This document shows, in pieces, positions 6,858 to 14,846 of a DNA stretch of 20,083 bases. Location: positions 1 to 20,083 of the forward strand of contig JBFMHA010000070.1 in NCBI GenBank assembly GCA_040753075.1. The letters are read 5' to 3'. Each line of letters begins with the position of its first letter. Positions within the stretch are counted from its first letter, which is position 1. The notes under the pieces are model-generated. The model was not told the origin of the DNA. It did no database searches and was given only the letters and a program-made list of their open reading frames with translations. The position numbers were made by a program, and so were the translations under genes. The stretch is from UBA6814 sp040753075. Lineage in GTDB: Bacteria; Desulfobacterota; Desulfovibrionia; Desulfovibrionales; Desulfovibrionaceae.

Positions 6858-9111
6858 ATGGCCGAGCAGGACCCCATCCTCGTCTCCCCGGACGCCGGCC
6901 GGGAGCGCCGCCGCCGGCAGCGGGAGCTCTACCTGTCCCTGGCCGCGCTGCTGGCGGTGCTGGGCGCGGTGCTGGTGAGCCTGCGCACCCTGGGGGCCGG
7001 CACCTCCGTCTTCCTGGGCCTCACGGTCTTTCTCTCCATCCTCCTGGTGCTCATCCTCTTCGTGCTGGTGCGCAACCTGGTCAAGCTCCTGGTGGAGCGG
7101 CGGCGCAAGGTCCTGGGCTCCCGGCTGCGCACCCGGCTGGTGGTGTCCTTCACCGCCCTGTCCCTGGCCCCGACCGTGGTCATGTTCCTGGTGGGGGCCA
7201 AGTTCGTGCAGACCTCGGTGGACTACTGGTTCAAGAGCCAGGTGGACAGCTCCCTGGAACAGGCCCTGGAGGTGGGGCAGTCCTTCTACGCAGGCAGCCA
7301 GGAACGCCTGGAGCGCCGCGCCCGGCATCTGCTGGCCCGCATCCGGGAAGGCAGGCTGGCCTGGGGCGGCAAGTCCATGGACCAGTTCATGGACACCAAG
7401 CGCGAGGAGTACGACCTGAGCCTCCTGGGGGTGCTCAATCCGGAGCGGGTCGAGCAGAACTGGCGGCAGGGCGAGGACTGGGTCCAGGCCTGGCCCGAGG
7501 CCAAGGCGGCCATCGGCTGGGACAGCCTGGCCCAGCGGCCGGACTTCTGGTCCACCATCCTGCCGGGACCGGCCGCGGACATGGTGGTGGGCGTCCTGCC
7601 CGTGGACGGGGGCAAGACCGGCTACCTGGTGCTCGGGGAGAGCATCGGCCGGGGCCTGCTCTACCGGCTGGACCAGATCGTGCGCGGGGTGGGGGAGTAC
7701 AAGAAGCTCCAGACCATGAAGTACCCCCTCAAGGTGGCGCTCTACATGGGCCTGGCCCTCATCAGCCTGCTGGTGGTCTTCGGCGCGGTGTGGTTCGGGT
7801 TCAAGCTGGCCAAGGAGATCTCCGCGCCGGTGCAGGCCCTGGCCCAGGCCACCGAGCGCATCGCCAAGGGCGACCTGCAGGTGCGCCTGGTGGACGAGTC
7901 CACCGACGAGTTGGGCCTCCTGGTGCAGAGCTTCAACCGCATGGCCGAGGACCTGCAGGGCAGCCGGGACGACCTGACCCAGGCCAACCGCCGGCTGCAC
8001 GTCCAGAACCTGGAGCTGGCCGCCCGGGGGCAGTACATCGAGGCCCTGCTGGACAACATCACCGCCGGGGTGGCGTCCATGGCCGCCACCNNNNNNNNNN
8101 GGGGGGGGGCGCCCCCCCCCCCCCCCCGGCCGGATCAACACCCTGAACCGGGCTGCCGAGGCCCTGCTCGGCAAGGGGCTGCTGGATACCGTGGGCAAGC
8201 GGCCCGGCGAGCTGGACCTGGGCGAGTTCTCGGACCTGCTCGCCGAGGCCGGAAGCCTGCCGGCCGAGGGCCTGGGGCCGGGACTCACCCGCCAGATCTC
8301 CCTGGTGGCGGCGGGCCGGGATCTCAGGCTCCTGGTCAACGTGGTGCCCCTGCGCGACGAGGACGGCGTCGATTCGGGCCTGGTGGCGGTGTTCGAGGAC
8401 ATCACCGAACTGGAGAAGATGCAGCGCCTGGACGCCTGGAAGGAGGTGGCCCGCCGCATCGCCCACGAGATCAAGAACCCGCTCACCCCCATCAAGCTCT
8501 CGGCCCAGCGCATCGCGCACAAGTTCGGGGAGCGCCTGGACGACCCGGTGCTCACCCAGTGCACCGACCTCATCGTGCGCCAGGTGGAGCACCTGCAGCA
8601 GATGGTGGCCGAGTTCTCCACCTTCGCCCGGCTGCCCGAAGTGGTCCTGGCCCCGGACCATCTTCCGCCGCTCCTGGAGGAGGTCGCCCAGACCTTTCTG
8701 CACAGCCATACCCAGATCGCCTGGTCCCTGCGCGTGGATCCGGACATGCCCGAACTGCACATGGACCGGGCCGGGATGCGGCACGTGCTGGTGAACATCC
8801 TGTCCAACGCGGCCGAGGCCCTCAGGGACCAGCCGGACGGCGCGGTGGAGGTGAGCGCCGGGTACGATCGGGCCGCCGGCTGGGTGCGCCTGGAGGTCCG
8901 GGACAACGGCCCCGGGCTCTCGCCCGAGGAGCGGTCCCGGGCCTTCGAGCCCTATTTCTCCCGCAAGAAGGGCGGCACCGGCCTGGGCCTGACCATCGTC
9001 AAGAGCATCGTGTCCGACCACCACGGCAACGTGCGGGTGCGGCCCAACCATCCCCGGGGCACGGCGCTGGTGGTGGAGCTGCCTGCTTCTCCGCGCCGCC
9101 CGGACGCCTGA
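6858..9111 (+). CDS. NtrY-like sensor histidine kinase (broken by assembly gap)
   Basis: Membrane two-component kinase that autophosphorylates on His and passes phosphate to a response regulator, probably the NtrX-like protein encoded downstream. First segment (411 residues, 6858-8090): three N-terminal helices (about 27-45, 51-73, 93-113), an extracytoplasmic region, a fourth helix (about 291-313) and a HAMP domain (about 315-368, KEISAPVQALAQATERI). A PAS domain begins at about 396 (LLDNITAGVAS). After the gap the frame shifts by one and continues to 9111: rest of PAS (RINTLNRAAEALLG), HisKA with AHEIKNPLTPIKL (phosphoacceptor His), N box NILSNAAEAL, G1 DNGPGL, F box and G2 (GGTGLGLTI). The two parts together give about 750 residues, normal for NtrY. 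No Shine-Dalgarno is seen, and TAG at 6849 prevents an earlier start. The frame break coincides with N's, so it is not taken as a true pseudogene. Confidence 0.9.
8091..8127. other. Assembly gap with artefactual G9 and C16 homopolymers
   Basis: Ten N's (8091-8100), nine G's (8101-8109), CG, then sixteen C's (8112-8127), inside the PAS domain of the kinase gene. The reading frame is 0 before and +1 after. PAS homology suggests only a few codons are missing between GVASMAAT and GRINTLN, so the homopolymers are probably not genomic. Confidence 0.9.
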
Positions 9112-9126
9112 TCGAAAAAAAGCAGG

Positions 9127-9154
9127 TTGTCCCCGCCGGAAAAAACACTACACT
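9127..9154 (+). promoter_or_regulatory. Candidate sigma-70 promoter for the epimerase gene
   Basis: TTGTCC (9127-9132), 16-base A-rich spacer, TACACT (9149-9154), directly after the kinase stop and 37 bases before the epimerase ATG. It suggests that the epimerase and downstream regulators can be expressed separately from the kinase. One of the clearer boxes in the window, but still a prediction. Confidence 0.4.
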
Positions 9155-9191
9155 GGCCCCTGATTTCATGCCGGAGACCAGGGAGGCGCGC

Positions 9192-10151
9192 ATGCGGGTG
9201 ATCGTGACCGGAGGCACGGGCTTCATCGGCCGGGCGCTTGCGTCCCTGCTTCTGGCCCGCGGCCACGAGGTGGCGGCTCCCTCGCGGAATCCGGCCAAGG
9301 CCGCCCGGCTCCTGGGCGGCCGGGTCCTCGTCCCGGAGTGGGACGGCAGCGACCCCGCGCCGCTGGCCGAACTCCTGGACACGGCCCCCGGCCCCAGCGC
9401 CCTGGTCAACCTGGCCGGGGAGAACATCGCCGCCGGCCGCTGGACCGCGGCCCGGAAGGCGTCCATCCTGGTCAGCCGCCTGGCCGCCGGCCGGGCCTGC
9501 GCCGCGGCGGTGCGCCTGGCCCGCCGCAAGCCCGAGGCGCTGGTCCAGGGCTCGGCCGTGGGCTACTACGGGGTGCGGCCCTCGGCCGGCGGCGCGGTCC
9601 TGGACGAGGACTCGCCCTCGGGCGACGGGTTTCTGGCCGAGGTCTGCCGGGAATGGGAGGCCTCCTCGGCCCGGGTGGCGGACGAGGGGGTGCGCCTGGC
9701 CGTGGCCCGCACCGGAGTGGTGCTGGGCCCGGGCGGCGGGGCCCTGGAGATGATGCTCCCGCCCTTCCGGTTCTTCCTGGGCGGGCCGCCCGGCGGGGGC
9801 GGGCGGTGGGTGTCCTGGGTGGCCCTGGCCGACGAGGCCGCGGCCCTGGCTTTCCTCCTGGAGCGGAAGGACGCCTCCGGCCCGTTCAATCTCACGGCTC
9901 CGGCCGCCTGCACCATGGGAGAACTGTGCGCCGCGGTGGGCCAGGCCCTGGGCCGGCCTTCCTGGCTTCCGGTCCCGGCCCTGGCGCTGCGGCTGGCCCT
10001 GGGCCGGATGGCCGTGGAGACCGTGCTCGCCAACCAGCGGGTGAAACCGGCCCGGCTGCTGGCCTTGGGCTATGAATTCAGGTATCCTCTACTCGGCGAT
10101 GCGGTATCTGTGGCGTTGGCCAGGGCCGGCGAGGCCCTCGGCGGGTCGTGA
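9192..10151 (+). CDS. TIGR01777-type NAD(P)-dependent epimerase/sugar-nucleotide epimerase-like protein
   Basis: 319-residue extended short-chain dehydrogenase with the NAD(P)-binding start MRVIVTGGTGFIGRALASLL (GxxGxxG at about 7-12). Family signatures: LVNLAGENIAAGRWTAARK (LAGE/P and RW region), QGSAVGYYG (the YYG of this family), FLAEVCREWE, RTGVVLGPGGGAL and a C-terminal DUF1731-like segment (NQRVKPARLLALGYEFRYP). This matches the YfcH/SulA-like TIGR01777 family; substrate and pathway are unknown. ATG 9192 is preceded by GGGAGG at five bases; ATG 9168 is in frame but lacks an SD. It sits between the kinase and the two response regulators and overlaps neither, so a link to that signalling system is not shown. 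Confidence 0.88.
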   Translation: MRVIVTGGTGFIGRALASLLLARGHEVAAPSRNPAKAARLLGGRVLVPEWDGSDPAPLAELLDTAPGPSALVNLAGENIAAGRWTAARKASILVSRLAAGRACAAAVRLARRKPEALVQGSAVGYYGVRPSAGGAVLDEDSPSGDGFLAEVCREWEASSARVADEGVRLAVARTGVVLGPGGGALEMMLPPFRFFLGGPPGGGGRWVSWVALADEAAALAFLLERKDASGPFNLTAPAACTMGELCAAVGQALGRPSWLPVPALALRLALGRMAVETVLANQRVKPARLLALGYEFRYPLLGDAVSVALARAGEALGGS

Positions 10152-10161
10152 GGATGGCGCT

Positions 10162-11535
10162 ATGGGAAAGCTCAGGGTTCTGGTGGTGGAGGACGAGCCC
10201 ATCGTGGCCATGGACATCCAGCACCGGCTGCGCAAGCTGGGCTATGCAGTGGTCCGCGTGGTCCCTTCGGGAGAGGATGCCGTGGCCGCGGCCCGGGAGC
10301 TCTCGCCGGACCTGATGCTCATGGACATAATGCTCGAGGGCCGCATGGACGGCATCGAGACCGCGGCGACCATCCGCGAGACCCAGGACGTGCCGGTCAT
10401 CTACCTCACCGCCTATGCCGACGAGAAGACCCTGCAACGGGCCAAGATCACCGAGCCGCTCGGCTACATCATCAAGCCCTTCGAGGATCGCGAGATCCAT
10501 TCCATCATCGAGATCGCCCGCTACAAGCACGAGGCCGAACGCCGCAAGCGCGAGCACGAGCAGTGGATGAAGGCCGCCCTGCAGAGCATCGGGGACGGGC
10601 TCATCACCACCGACCGCCAGGGCCGCATCACCTACGTCAACGGCGCGGCCGAGGTCATGACCGGGACCGCCCGGACCGTGGCCCTGGGCATGGGCCTGGA
10701 CGAGGTGTTCCATGTCGCGGAGGAGGACACCCCGGACCGGGTGGAGGATCTGGTGGCGCAGGTGGTGGAGAACTGCCACGTGGTGGGCCTGGACTCGGCC
10801 TGGCTCATGCTGGCCGGGGGCAAGCGCCTGCCGGTGGAGGTCTACGCCACGCCCATCCTGGACCACCGCCGGGCGGTGGACGGGGTTGCGGTGGCCTTCT
10901 CGGACATCTCCGGCCGCAAGCGGAGCATGGAGGCCCTGCAGAACAGCGTGGTCCAGATGCGCCGCACCCTGGAGCAGACCGTGGCGGCCCTGGCCGCCAC
11001 CGCCGAAAAGCGCGACCCCTACACCGCCGGACACCAGCAGCGGGTCGCCGCCCTGGCCGCGGCCCTGGCCGGGAAGCTGGGCCTCAATGGCGACAAGGTG
11101 GACGGGCTGCGGGTGGCCTGCCTGCTGCACGACCTGGGCAAGATATCCATCCCGGCCGAGATTCTGGCCAAGCCGGGCCGGCTCACGGACCTCGAATTCA
11201 CCATCATGAAGACCCACCCCGGGGCCGGGTACGACATCCTGAAAGGCGTGTCCTTCCCCTGGCCGGTGGCGGAGACGGTGCTCCAGCACCACGAGCGCCT
11301 GGACGGGTCGGGCTATCCGAATGGCCTGTCCGGGGCGGACATCCTGCCCGAGGCCCGCATCCTGGGCGTGGCCGACGTGGTGGAGGCCATGAGTTCGCAC
11401 CGGCCCTACCGCGCGGCCCTGGGCGTCAGGAAGGCCCTGGGGGAGATAGCGGCCCGGCGCGGGACCGTCTACGACCCCGACGTGGCGGACGCCTGCCGGG
11501 AGCTGTTCGAGAAGGACGGCTTCACCCTGGACTAG
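10162..11535 (+). CDS. Response regulator with receiver, PAS and HD-GYP domains
   Basis: 457 residues. The receiver domain (about 3-120) has the acidic pocket ED (10-11), phosphoacceptor Asp55 in LMDIMLEG, Thr83 (YLTAYA) and Lys105 (IIKPFE). A PAS domain follows (about 135-255, GDGLITTDRQGRITYVNGAA). The C-terminal HD-GYP domain (about 265-450) has AEKRDPYTAGHQQRVA, HDLGK (323-327), HHERLDGSGYP (376-386, GYP intact) and DVVEAMSSHRPYR. HD-GYP proteins with these motifs are typically cyclic-di-GMP phosphodiesterases, so the predicted output is phosphorylation- or ligand-controlled c-di-GMP breakdown. The ATG follows GAGG at eight bases and only ten bases after the epimerase stop. The cognate kinase may be the NtrY-like protein or an unlinked one. 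Confidence 0.93.
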   Translation: MGKLRVLVVEDEPIVAMDIQHRLRKLGYAVVRVVPSGEDAVAAARELSPDLMLMDIMLEGRMDGIETAATIRETQDVPVIYLTAYADEKTLQRAKITEPLGYIIKPFEDREIHSIIEIARYKHEAERRKREHEQWMKAALQSIGDGLITTDRQGRITYVNGAAEVMTGTARTVALGMGLDEVFHVAEEDTPDRVEDLVAQVVENCHVVGLDSAWLMLAGGKRLPVEVYATPILDHRRAVDGVAVAFSDISGRKRSMEALQNSVVQMRRTLEQTVAALAATAEKRDPYTAGHQQRVAALAAALAGKLGLNGDKVDGLRVACLLHDLGKISIPAEILAKPGRLTDLEFTIMKTHPGAGYDILKGVSFPWPVAETVLQHHERLDGSGYPNGLSGADILPEARILGVADVVEAMSSHRPYRAALGVRKALGEIAARRGTVYDPDVADACRELFEKDGFTLD

Positions 11536-11642
11536 GCCCGGCCCGCCCCCGGCGTTGCGCTCCCCGCGCCCCGGGTGGTATCCCCTTGCCGAAGAGGAGC
11601 CTTCCGGGCTCATGCCTTCCTGATCCGAACGAGGAGGTTTTC

Positions 11643-13016
11643 GTGGACGCCCAGGTGCTGGTGGTTGACGACGAGCAGGACATCCGCTTCTCCCTGCGCG
11701 GCATCCTGGAGGACGAGGGCTGCGAGGTCCTGGAGGCCGAGAGCGGCGAGGCCGCTTTGGAGCTTCTGGAGACCGTGTCCCCGGACCTGGTGCTCCTGGA
11801 CATCTGGCTCACGGGCATGGACGGCCTGGAGGTGCTGGAGCGCATCCGGGAGCGCTCCAGCGACCTGCCGGTCATCATGATCTCCGGCCACGGCAACATC
11901 GAGACCGCGGTGGCCGCGGTCAAGAAGGGCGCCACCGACTTCATCGAGAAGCCCCTGTCCCTGGAGAAGGTCATCCTCTGCGCCGCCCAGGCCATCCAGC
12001 TCTCCGCGGCCCGGCAGGAGATCGAGGCCCTGCGCACCCGGATCAAGGTGGACCAGGTGGAGGACCTCACCGGCCGCTCCCCGGCCATCGAGGCCCTGCG
12101 CTCCCAGGTGGAGCAGGTGGCTCCCGCCGACGCCTGGGTGCTCATCTCCGGCGAGAACGGCACGGGCAAGGAGATCGTGGCCCGCTCCATCCACGCCAAG
12201 TCCCGGCGCTCGGACCGGCCCCTGGTGGCGGTGAACTGCGCGGCCATACCCGAGGAGCTCATCGAGAGCGAACTGTTCGGCCACGTGAAGGGGGCCTTCA
12301 CCGGGGCCGAGGACTCCCGGCCCGGCAAGTTCGAGCTGGCCCACAAGGGCGCCCTGTTCCTGGACGAGATCGGGGACATGAGCCTCAAGACCCAGGCCAA
12401 GATCCTGCGCATCCTCCAGGAACAGAAGTTCGAGCGGGTGGGCGGCCGCAAGACCATCACCGTGGACGTGCGGGTCATCGCCGCGTCCAACAAGGACCTC
12501 CAGGAGGAGATGCGCCAGGGCCGGTTCCGGGAGGACCTCTACTACCGGCTCAAGGTCTTTCCCCTGCACGTGCCGCCTCTGCGCGAGCGGATCGAGGACA
12601 TCCCCCTGCTCCTGGCGGACTTCATCGCCGAACTGGCCCGCAAGAACCCTTCCCTGCCGGTGCGCTTCAGCCCCGCGGCGGTGGAGGCCCTCAAGCGCTG
12701 CCCCTGGCCGGGCAACGTGCGGGAGCTCAAGAATTTCGTGGAGCGGATGATGATCTGCTGCAGCGGCCGGGAGATCACCCCCGCGGACCTGCCCCCGGAC
12801 CTGGCCGGACCCGCCCCTGCCCCGGCCGCCAGCGCCCCGGACGTCCCCGCCGGTTCGGTGGACTTCAAGGAGGTGCGCAGCCGCTGGGAGGCCGACTTCC
12901 TGGCCGCCAAGCTCAAGGAGTACGGCGGCAACATCTCCAAGCTCGCCGAGGCCATCGGCCTGGAGCGCAGCTATCTGTCGCGCAAGCTCAAGGGGTACGG
13001 GATTGGGGGGGACTAG
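11643..13016 (+). CDS. Sigma-54-dependent response regulator, NtrX/NtrC family
   Basis: 457-residue transcriptional activator for RNA polymerase-sigma-54. Receiver (1-120): DD (9-10), phosphoacceptor Asp53 (LLDIWL), Ser81 (ISGHG), Lys103 (EKPLS). AAA+ domain (about 142-375): Walker A GENGTGKE (170-177), sigma-54-contacting GAFTGA (217-222), Walker B LFLDEIGD (238-245), RFREDLYYRL (294-303) and PWPGNVREL (354-362). C-terminal Fis-type helix-turn-helix: GGNISKLAEAIGLERSYLSR (428-447). The GTG start has GAGGAGG five bases upstream. Order and architecture suggest it is the NtrX partner of the NtrY-like kinase, here separated by two genes. The stop overlaps the convergent pgeF stop by four bases. 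Confidence 0.94.
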   Translation: MDAQVLVVDDEQDIRFSLRGILEDEGCEVLEAESGEAALELLETVSPDLVLLDIWLTGMDGLEVLERIRERSSDLPVIMISGHGNIETAVAAVKKGATDFIEKPLSLEKVILCAAQAIQLSAARQEIEALRTRIKVDQVEDLTGRSPAIEALRSQVEQVAPADAWVLISGENGTGKEIVARSIHAKSRRSDRPLVAVNCAAIPEELIESELFGHVKGAFTGAEDSRPGKFELAHKGALFLDEIGDMSLKTQAKILRILQEQKFERVGGRKTITVDVRVIAASNKDLQEEMRQGRFREDLYYRLKVFPLHVPPLRERIEDIPLLLADFIAELARKNPSLPVRFSPAAVEALKRCPWPGNVRELKNFVERMMICCSGREITPADLPPDLAGPAPAPAASAPDVPAGSVDFKEVRSRWEADFLAAKLKEYGGNISKLAEAIGLERSYLSRKLKGYGIGGD

Positions 13017-13768
13017 CGCCCCTCGATCCAGATCACGCTCGCCATCCTGCCCGTGACCTTCTCCCGCCGGTAGGAGAAGAACTCGCTTTCCAGCTCCCAG
13101 GTGCACAGGTCCAGGTGGAAGATGTGCTCGTGCCGGAGGCCGGCCTGGAGGAGCTGGGCGTGGGTGAGGCGCCAGAGGTTCACGGTGCGGGTCGCGGGGT
13201 CGTGCCAGGAGGCGAAGCGGGCCCCGAACTCGGCCTCGAAGTTGGTGAACTCCGCCGCGCCGGGTCCCAGGCTGGGGCCGCGCACCGCGTACACGTCCGC
13301 CGGATCCAGCTTGTAGGCTGCGCAGAACCGCGCCACCCCGGTGGCGGGAAGGTTCAGCACGTTGCCCCGCCAGCCCACGTGCAGGGCGGCCACGTGCTTG
13401 CCGCTCCGGTGCGCCAGCAGCACCGGCTGGCAGTCCGCGGTCTTGACGCACAGGGCCAGCCCCGGCCGGGCCGTGGCCAGGCCGTCGCCCTCCCGCTCCT
13501 CGCCCTCCAGGAGCTCCCCGGGTTCGGGGTCGAACGCCAGGTCAGGCCCGTGCACCTGGCGGCATTCCCGCCATTCCCGGAAGCCCAGCCGCTCCCGCAA
13601 GGCCAGGCGGTTGGCCATCACCGCCTGGGGATCGTCGCCCACGTCGAAGGAGAGGTTGCCCCGGCCGAAGGGGCCTGCGGAGGCCCCCCGGCTGCGGGTG
13701 GTGAAGGCGCAACGCACCCCGGGCGCGCCCGGGAACGCGAAGGGGATGAGGCTCAGGGCGTCGGGCAC
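13013..13768 (-). CDS. pgeF: Laccase-domain protein, PgeF/YfiH family
   Basis: 251-residue member of the YfiH/DUF152 family, described in other bacteria as polyphenol oxidase, as purine nucleoside phosphorylase/adenosine deaminase-like enzyme, and as an editing factor in peptidoglycan synthesis. Metal and active-site motifs are intact: RQVHG (His73), CVKTADCQPVLL (Cys113), HVGWRGNV (His130), GPSLGPGAAEF, FHLDLCTWE and FFSYRREKVTGRM. The usual GPCIGP-C-type segment has lost its cysteines here (GPSLGPGAAEF). Start is GTG 13768, five bases after the upstream stop; SD is a distant GGAG inside the preceding gene, so coupling is likely. Last gene of a three-gene minus-strand operon. Confidence 0.9.
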   Translation of the reverse strand: MPDALSLIPFAFPGAPGVRCAFTTRSRGASAGPFGRGNLSFDVGDDPQAVMANRLALRERLGFREWRECRQVHGPDLAFDPEPGELLEGEEREGDGLATARPGLALCVKTADCQPVLLAHRSGKHVAALHVGWRGNVLNLPATGVARFCAAYKLDPADVYAVRGPSLGPGAAEFTNFEAEFGARFASWHDPATRTVNLWRLTHAQLLQAGLRHEHIFHLDLCTWELESEFFSYRREKVTGRMASVIWIEGR

Positions 13769-13773
13769 GGCGT

Positions 13774-14844
13774 TCAGCGTTCTCCGGCAGGAGTCGGTCC
13801 GTGGATCACCTCCAGCCGCCGGGCCTCCCAGTGCATCACCGCGCATACTCCTACCATCTTGCGGGCCAGGTCCGGATCGGCCTGGGCGATGACCCCGGCG
13901 GTGAAGTCGTAGAGGAAGCGCGACTTGAGTTCGGCCCGGGCGCGGTCCGGCCCGGGCTCCCGCCAGGGGGTGGAGGCCAGGAGCAGGAACCCGTCGTCCG
14001 GAATGCGTCCTCCCTCCATGTTGCTGCGGATGATGCCCGCGGCCTTGCGCACGGGGTCGGCCAGGTCCGGGCTGTAGGGGCCCACGATGAGCGCCGCGCC
14101 CGGCTGGTGCAGGAAGTCGAAGCCGCGTCCCACGCACAGCGCCCATTCGGTGTGGTCTATGGTGGGCGTCCGGCGCAGGGCGCGGATCTCGGCGATGTGC
14201 CGCACGTTGCCCAGGACCAGGGGCAGCAGGTCTGCGCGCATGGGGCCGGGCATGTCCGGGAGCAGGGCGGCCAGCTCCGCGTCCAGGCGGCCGGGGCTGG
14301 CGTCGGGTTGGGCGGCCAGGTTCAGGAACCCGGACGGTCCGTGCAGGATGAGGGCGTCCTCGTCGGTCTCGAAGCCCACCACCAGGGGATAGACCGTGCC
14401 GTGGTGCTGGCCGAAGACCTGCTCCACCTGGTCGCGCACGCCGACCACGTGGCGCATGGCCGCGTGGGTGTCGTTGCCGAAGCCCGCGCAGCCCCGGTGG
14501 GGATCGCCGGCCGAGAAGTGGTAGGTGAGCAGCATGAGGACGCGCCGGCCCTGGGCCACGGCCCGGGCCACCGAGTCGGTGATCACCTCGCCCAGGTAGG
14601 GCCAGCCCAGGTCGAACATGCCGCCCAGGTTGCGGAAGGGCTCGATCACGCCCTGCGGGGTTTCGGTGGCGTAGGTCAGGTGGACGCGGCCGTCCATGCA
14701 CTTGAGGGCCAGGATGGCCGTGGGGTGCTGGGCGCGGTGCCGCTGCCGGGCGAGCACCGCCTCGGGCGCGGCGAACTCCTCGCCGTGCTTCAGGGCCAGG
14801 TCGAGGAACCAGCGTATGCGTTCGGATATGGGGCGTTTGGGCAT
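13774..14844 (-). CDS. Beta-carbonic-anhydrase-like zinc protein (distant carboxysome shell CA type)
   Basis: 356 residues. The N-terminal half carries the ordered signatures of a beta-carbonic anhydrase: ALKCMDGRVHL (CxDxR: Cys49, Asp51, Arg53), FRNLGGMF (Arg71, 18 residues after Arg53, the spacing of CxDSR to RNxxN in classical enzymes), and YHFSAGDPHRGCAGFG, containing HxxC (His116, Cys119) and an alternative ligand His109. Carboxysome shell CA (CsoSCA) also uses a CxDxR plus H...C arrangement. The remaining 200 residues (for example PLVVGFETDEDALILHG and IIRSNMEGGRIPDDGFLL) match nothing I know. No signal peptide or membrane segment. If active it would interconvert CO2 and bicarbonate; no carboxysome gene is nearby. 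ATG 14844 follows AAGGA at nine bases and starts two bases after the cyclo-ligase stop. Confidence 0.65.
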   Translation of the reverse strand: MPKRPISERIRWFLDLALKHGEEFAAPEAVLARQRHRAQHPTAILALKCMDGRVHLTYATETPQGVIEPFRNLGGMFDLGWPYLGEVITDSVARAVAQGRRVLMLLTYHFSAGDPHRGCAGFGNDTHAAMRHVVGVRDQVEQVFGQHHGTVYPLVVGFETDEDALILHGPSGFLNLAAQPDASPGRLDAELAALLPDMPGPMRADLLPLVLGNVRHIAEIRALRRTPTIDHTEWALCVGRGFDFLHQPGAALIVGPYSPDLADPVRKAAGIIRSNMEGGRIPDDGFLLLASTPWREPGPDRARAELKSRFLYDFTAGVIAQADPDLARKMVGVCAVMHWEARRLEVIHGPTPAGER

Positions 14845-14846
14845 GC

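Noticed and set aside
8101..8127. G9-CG-C16 inverted repeat as a natural hairpin or recombination site
   Set aside because: It abuts N's and breaks a conserved domain; an assembly artefact explains it better.
6741..8906. Very long minus-strand ORF opposite the sensor kinase
   Set aside because: Shadow frame; it reads through the N gap and is low-complexity His/Gln/Gly-rich, typical of the antisense of high-GC genes.
10162..13016. The two response regulators both have exactly 457 residues, hinting at duplication
   Set aside because: Their domains after the receiver are unrelated (PAS/HD-GYP versus AAA+/Fis) and the receivers are of different subtypes; the equal length is coincidence.
13013..14701. 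Extended pgeF frame of 562 residues
   Set aside because: The N-terminal half is an out-of-frame reading of the carbonic-anhydrase-like gene; the real start is near GTG 13768.
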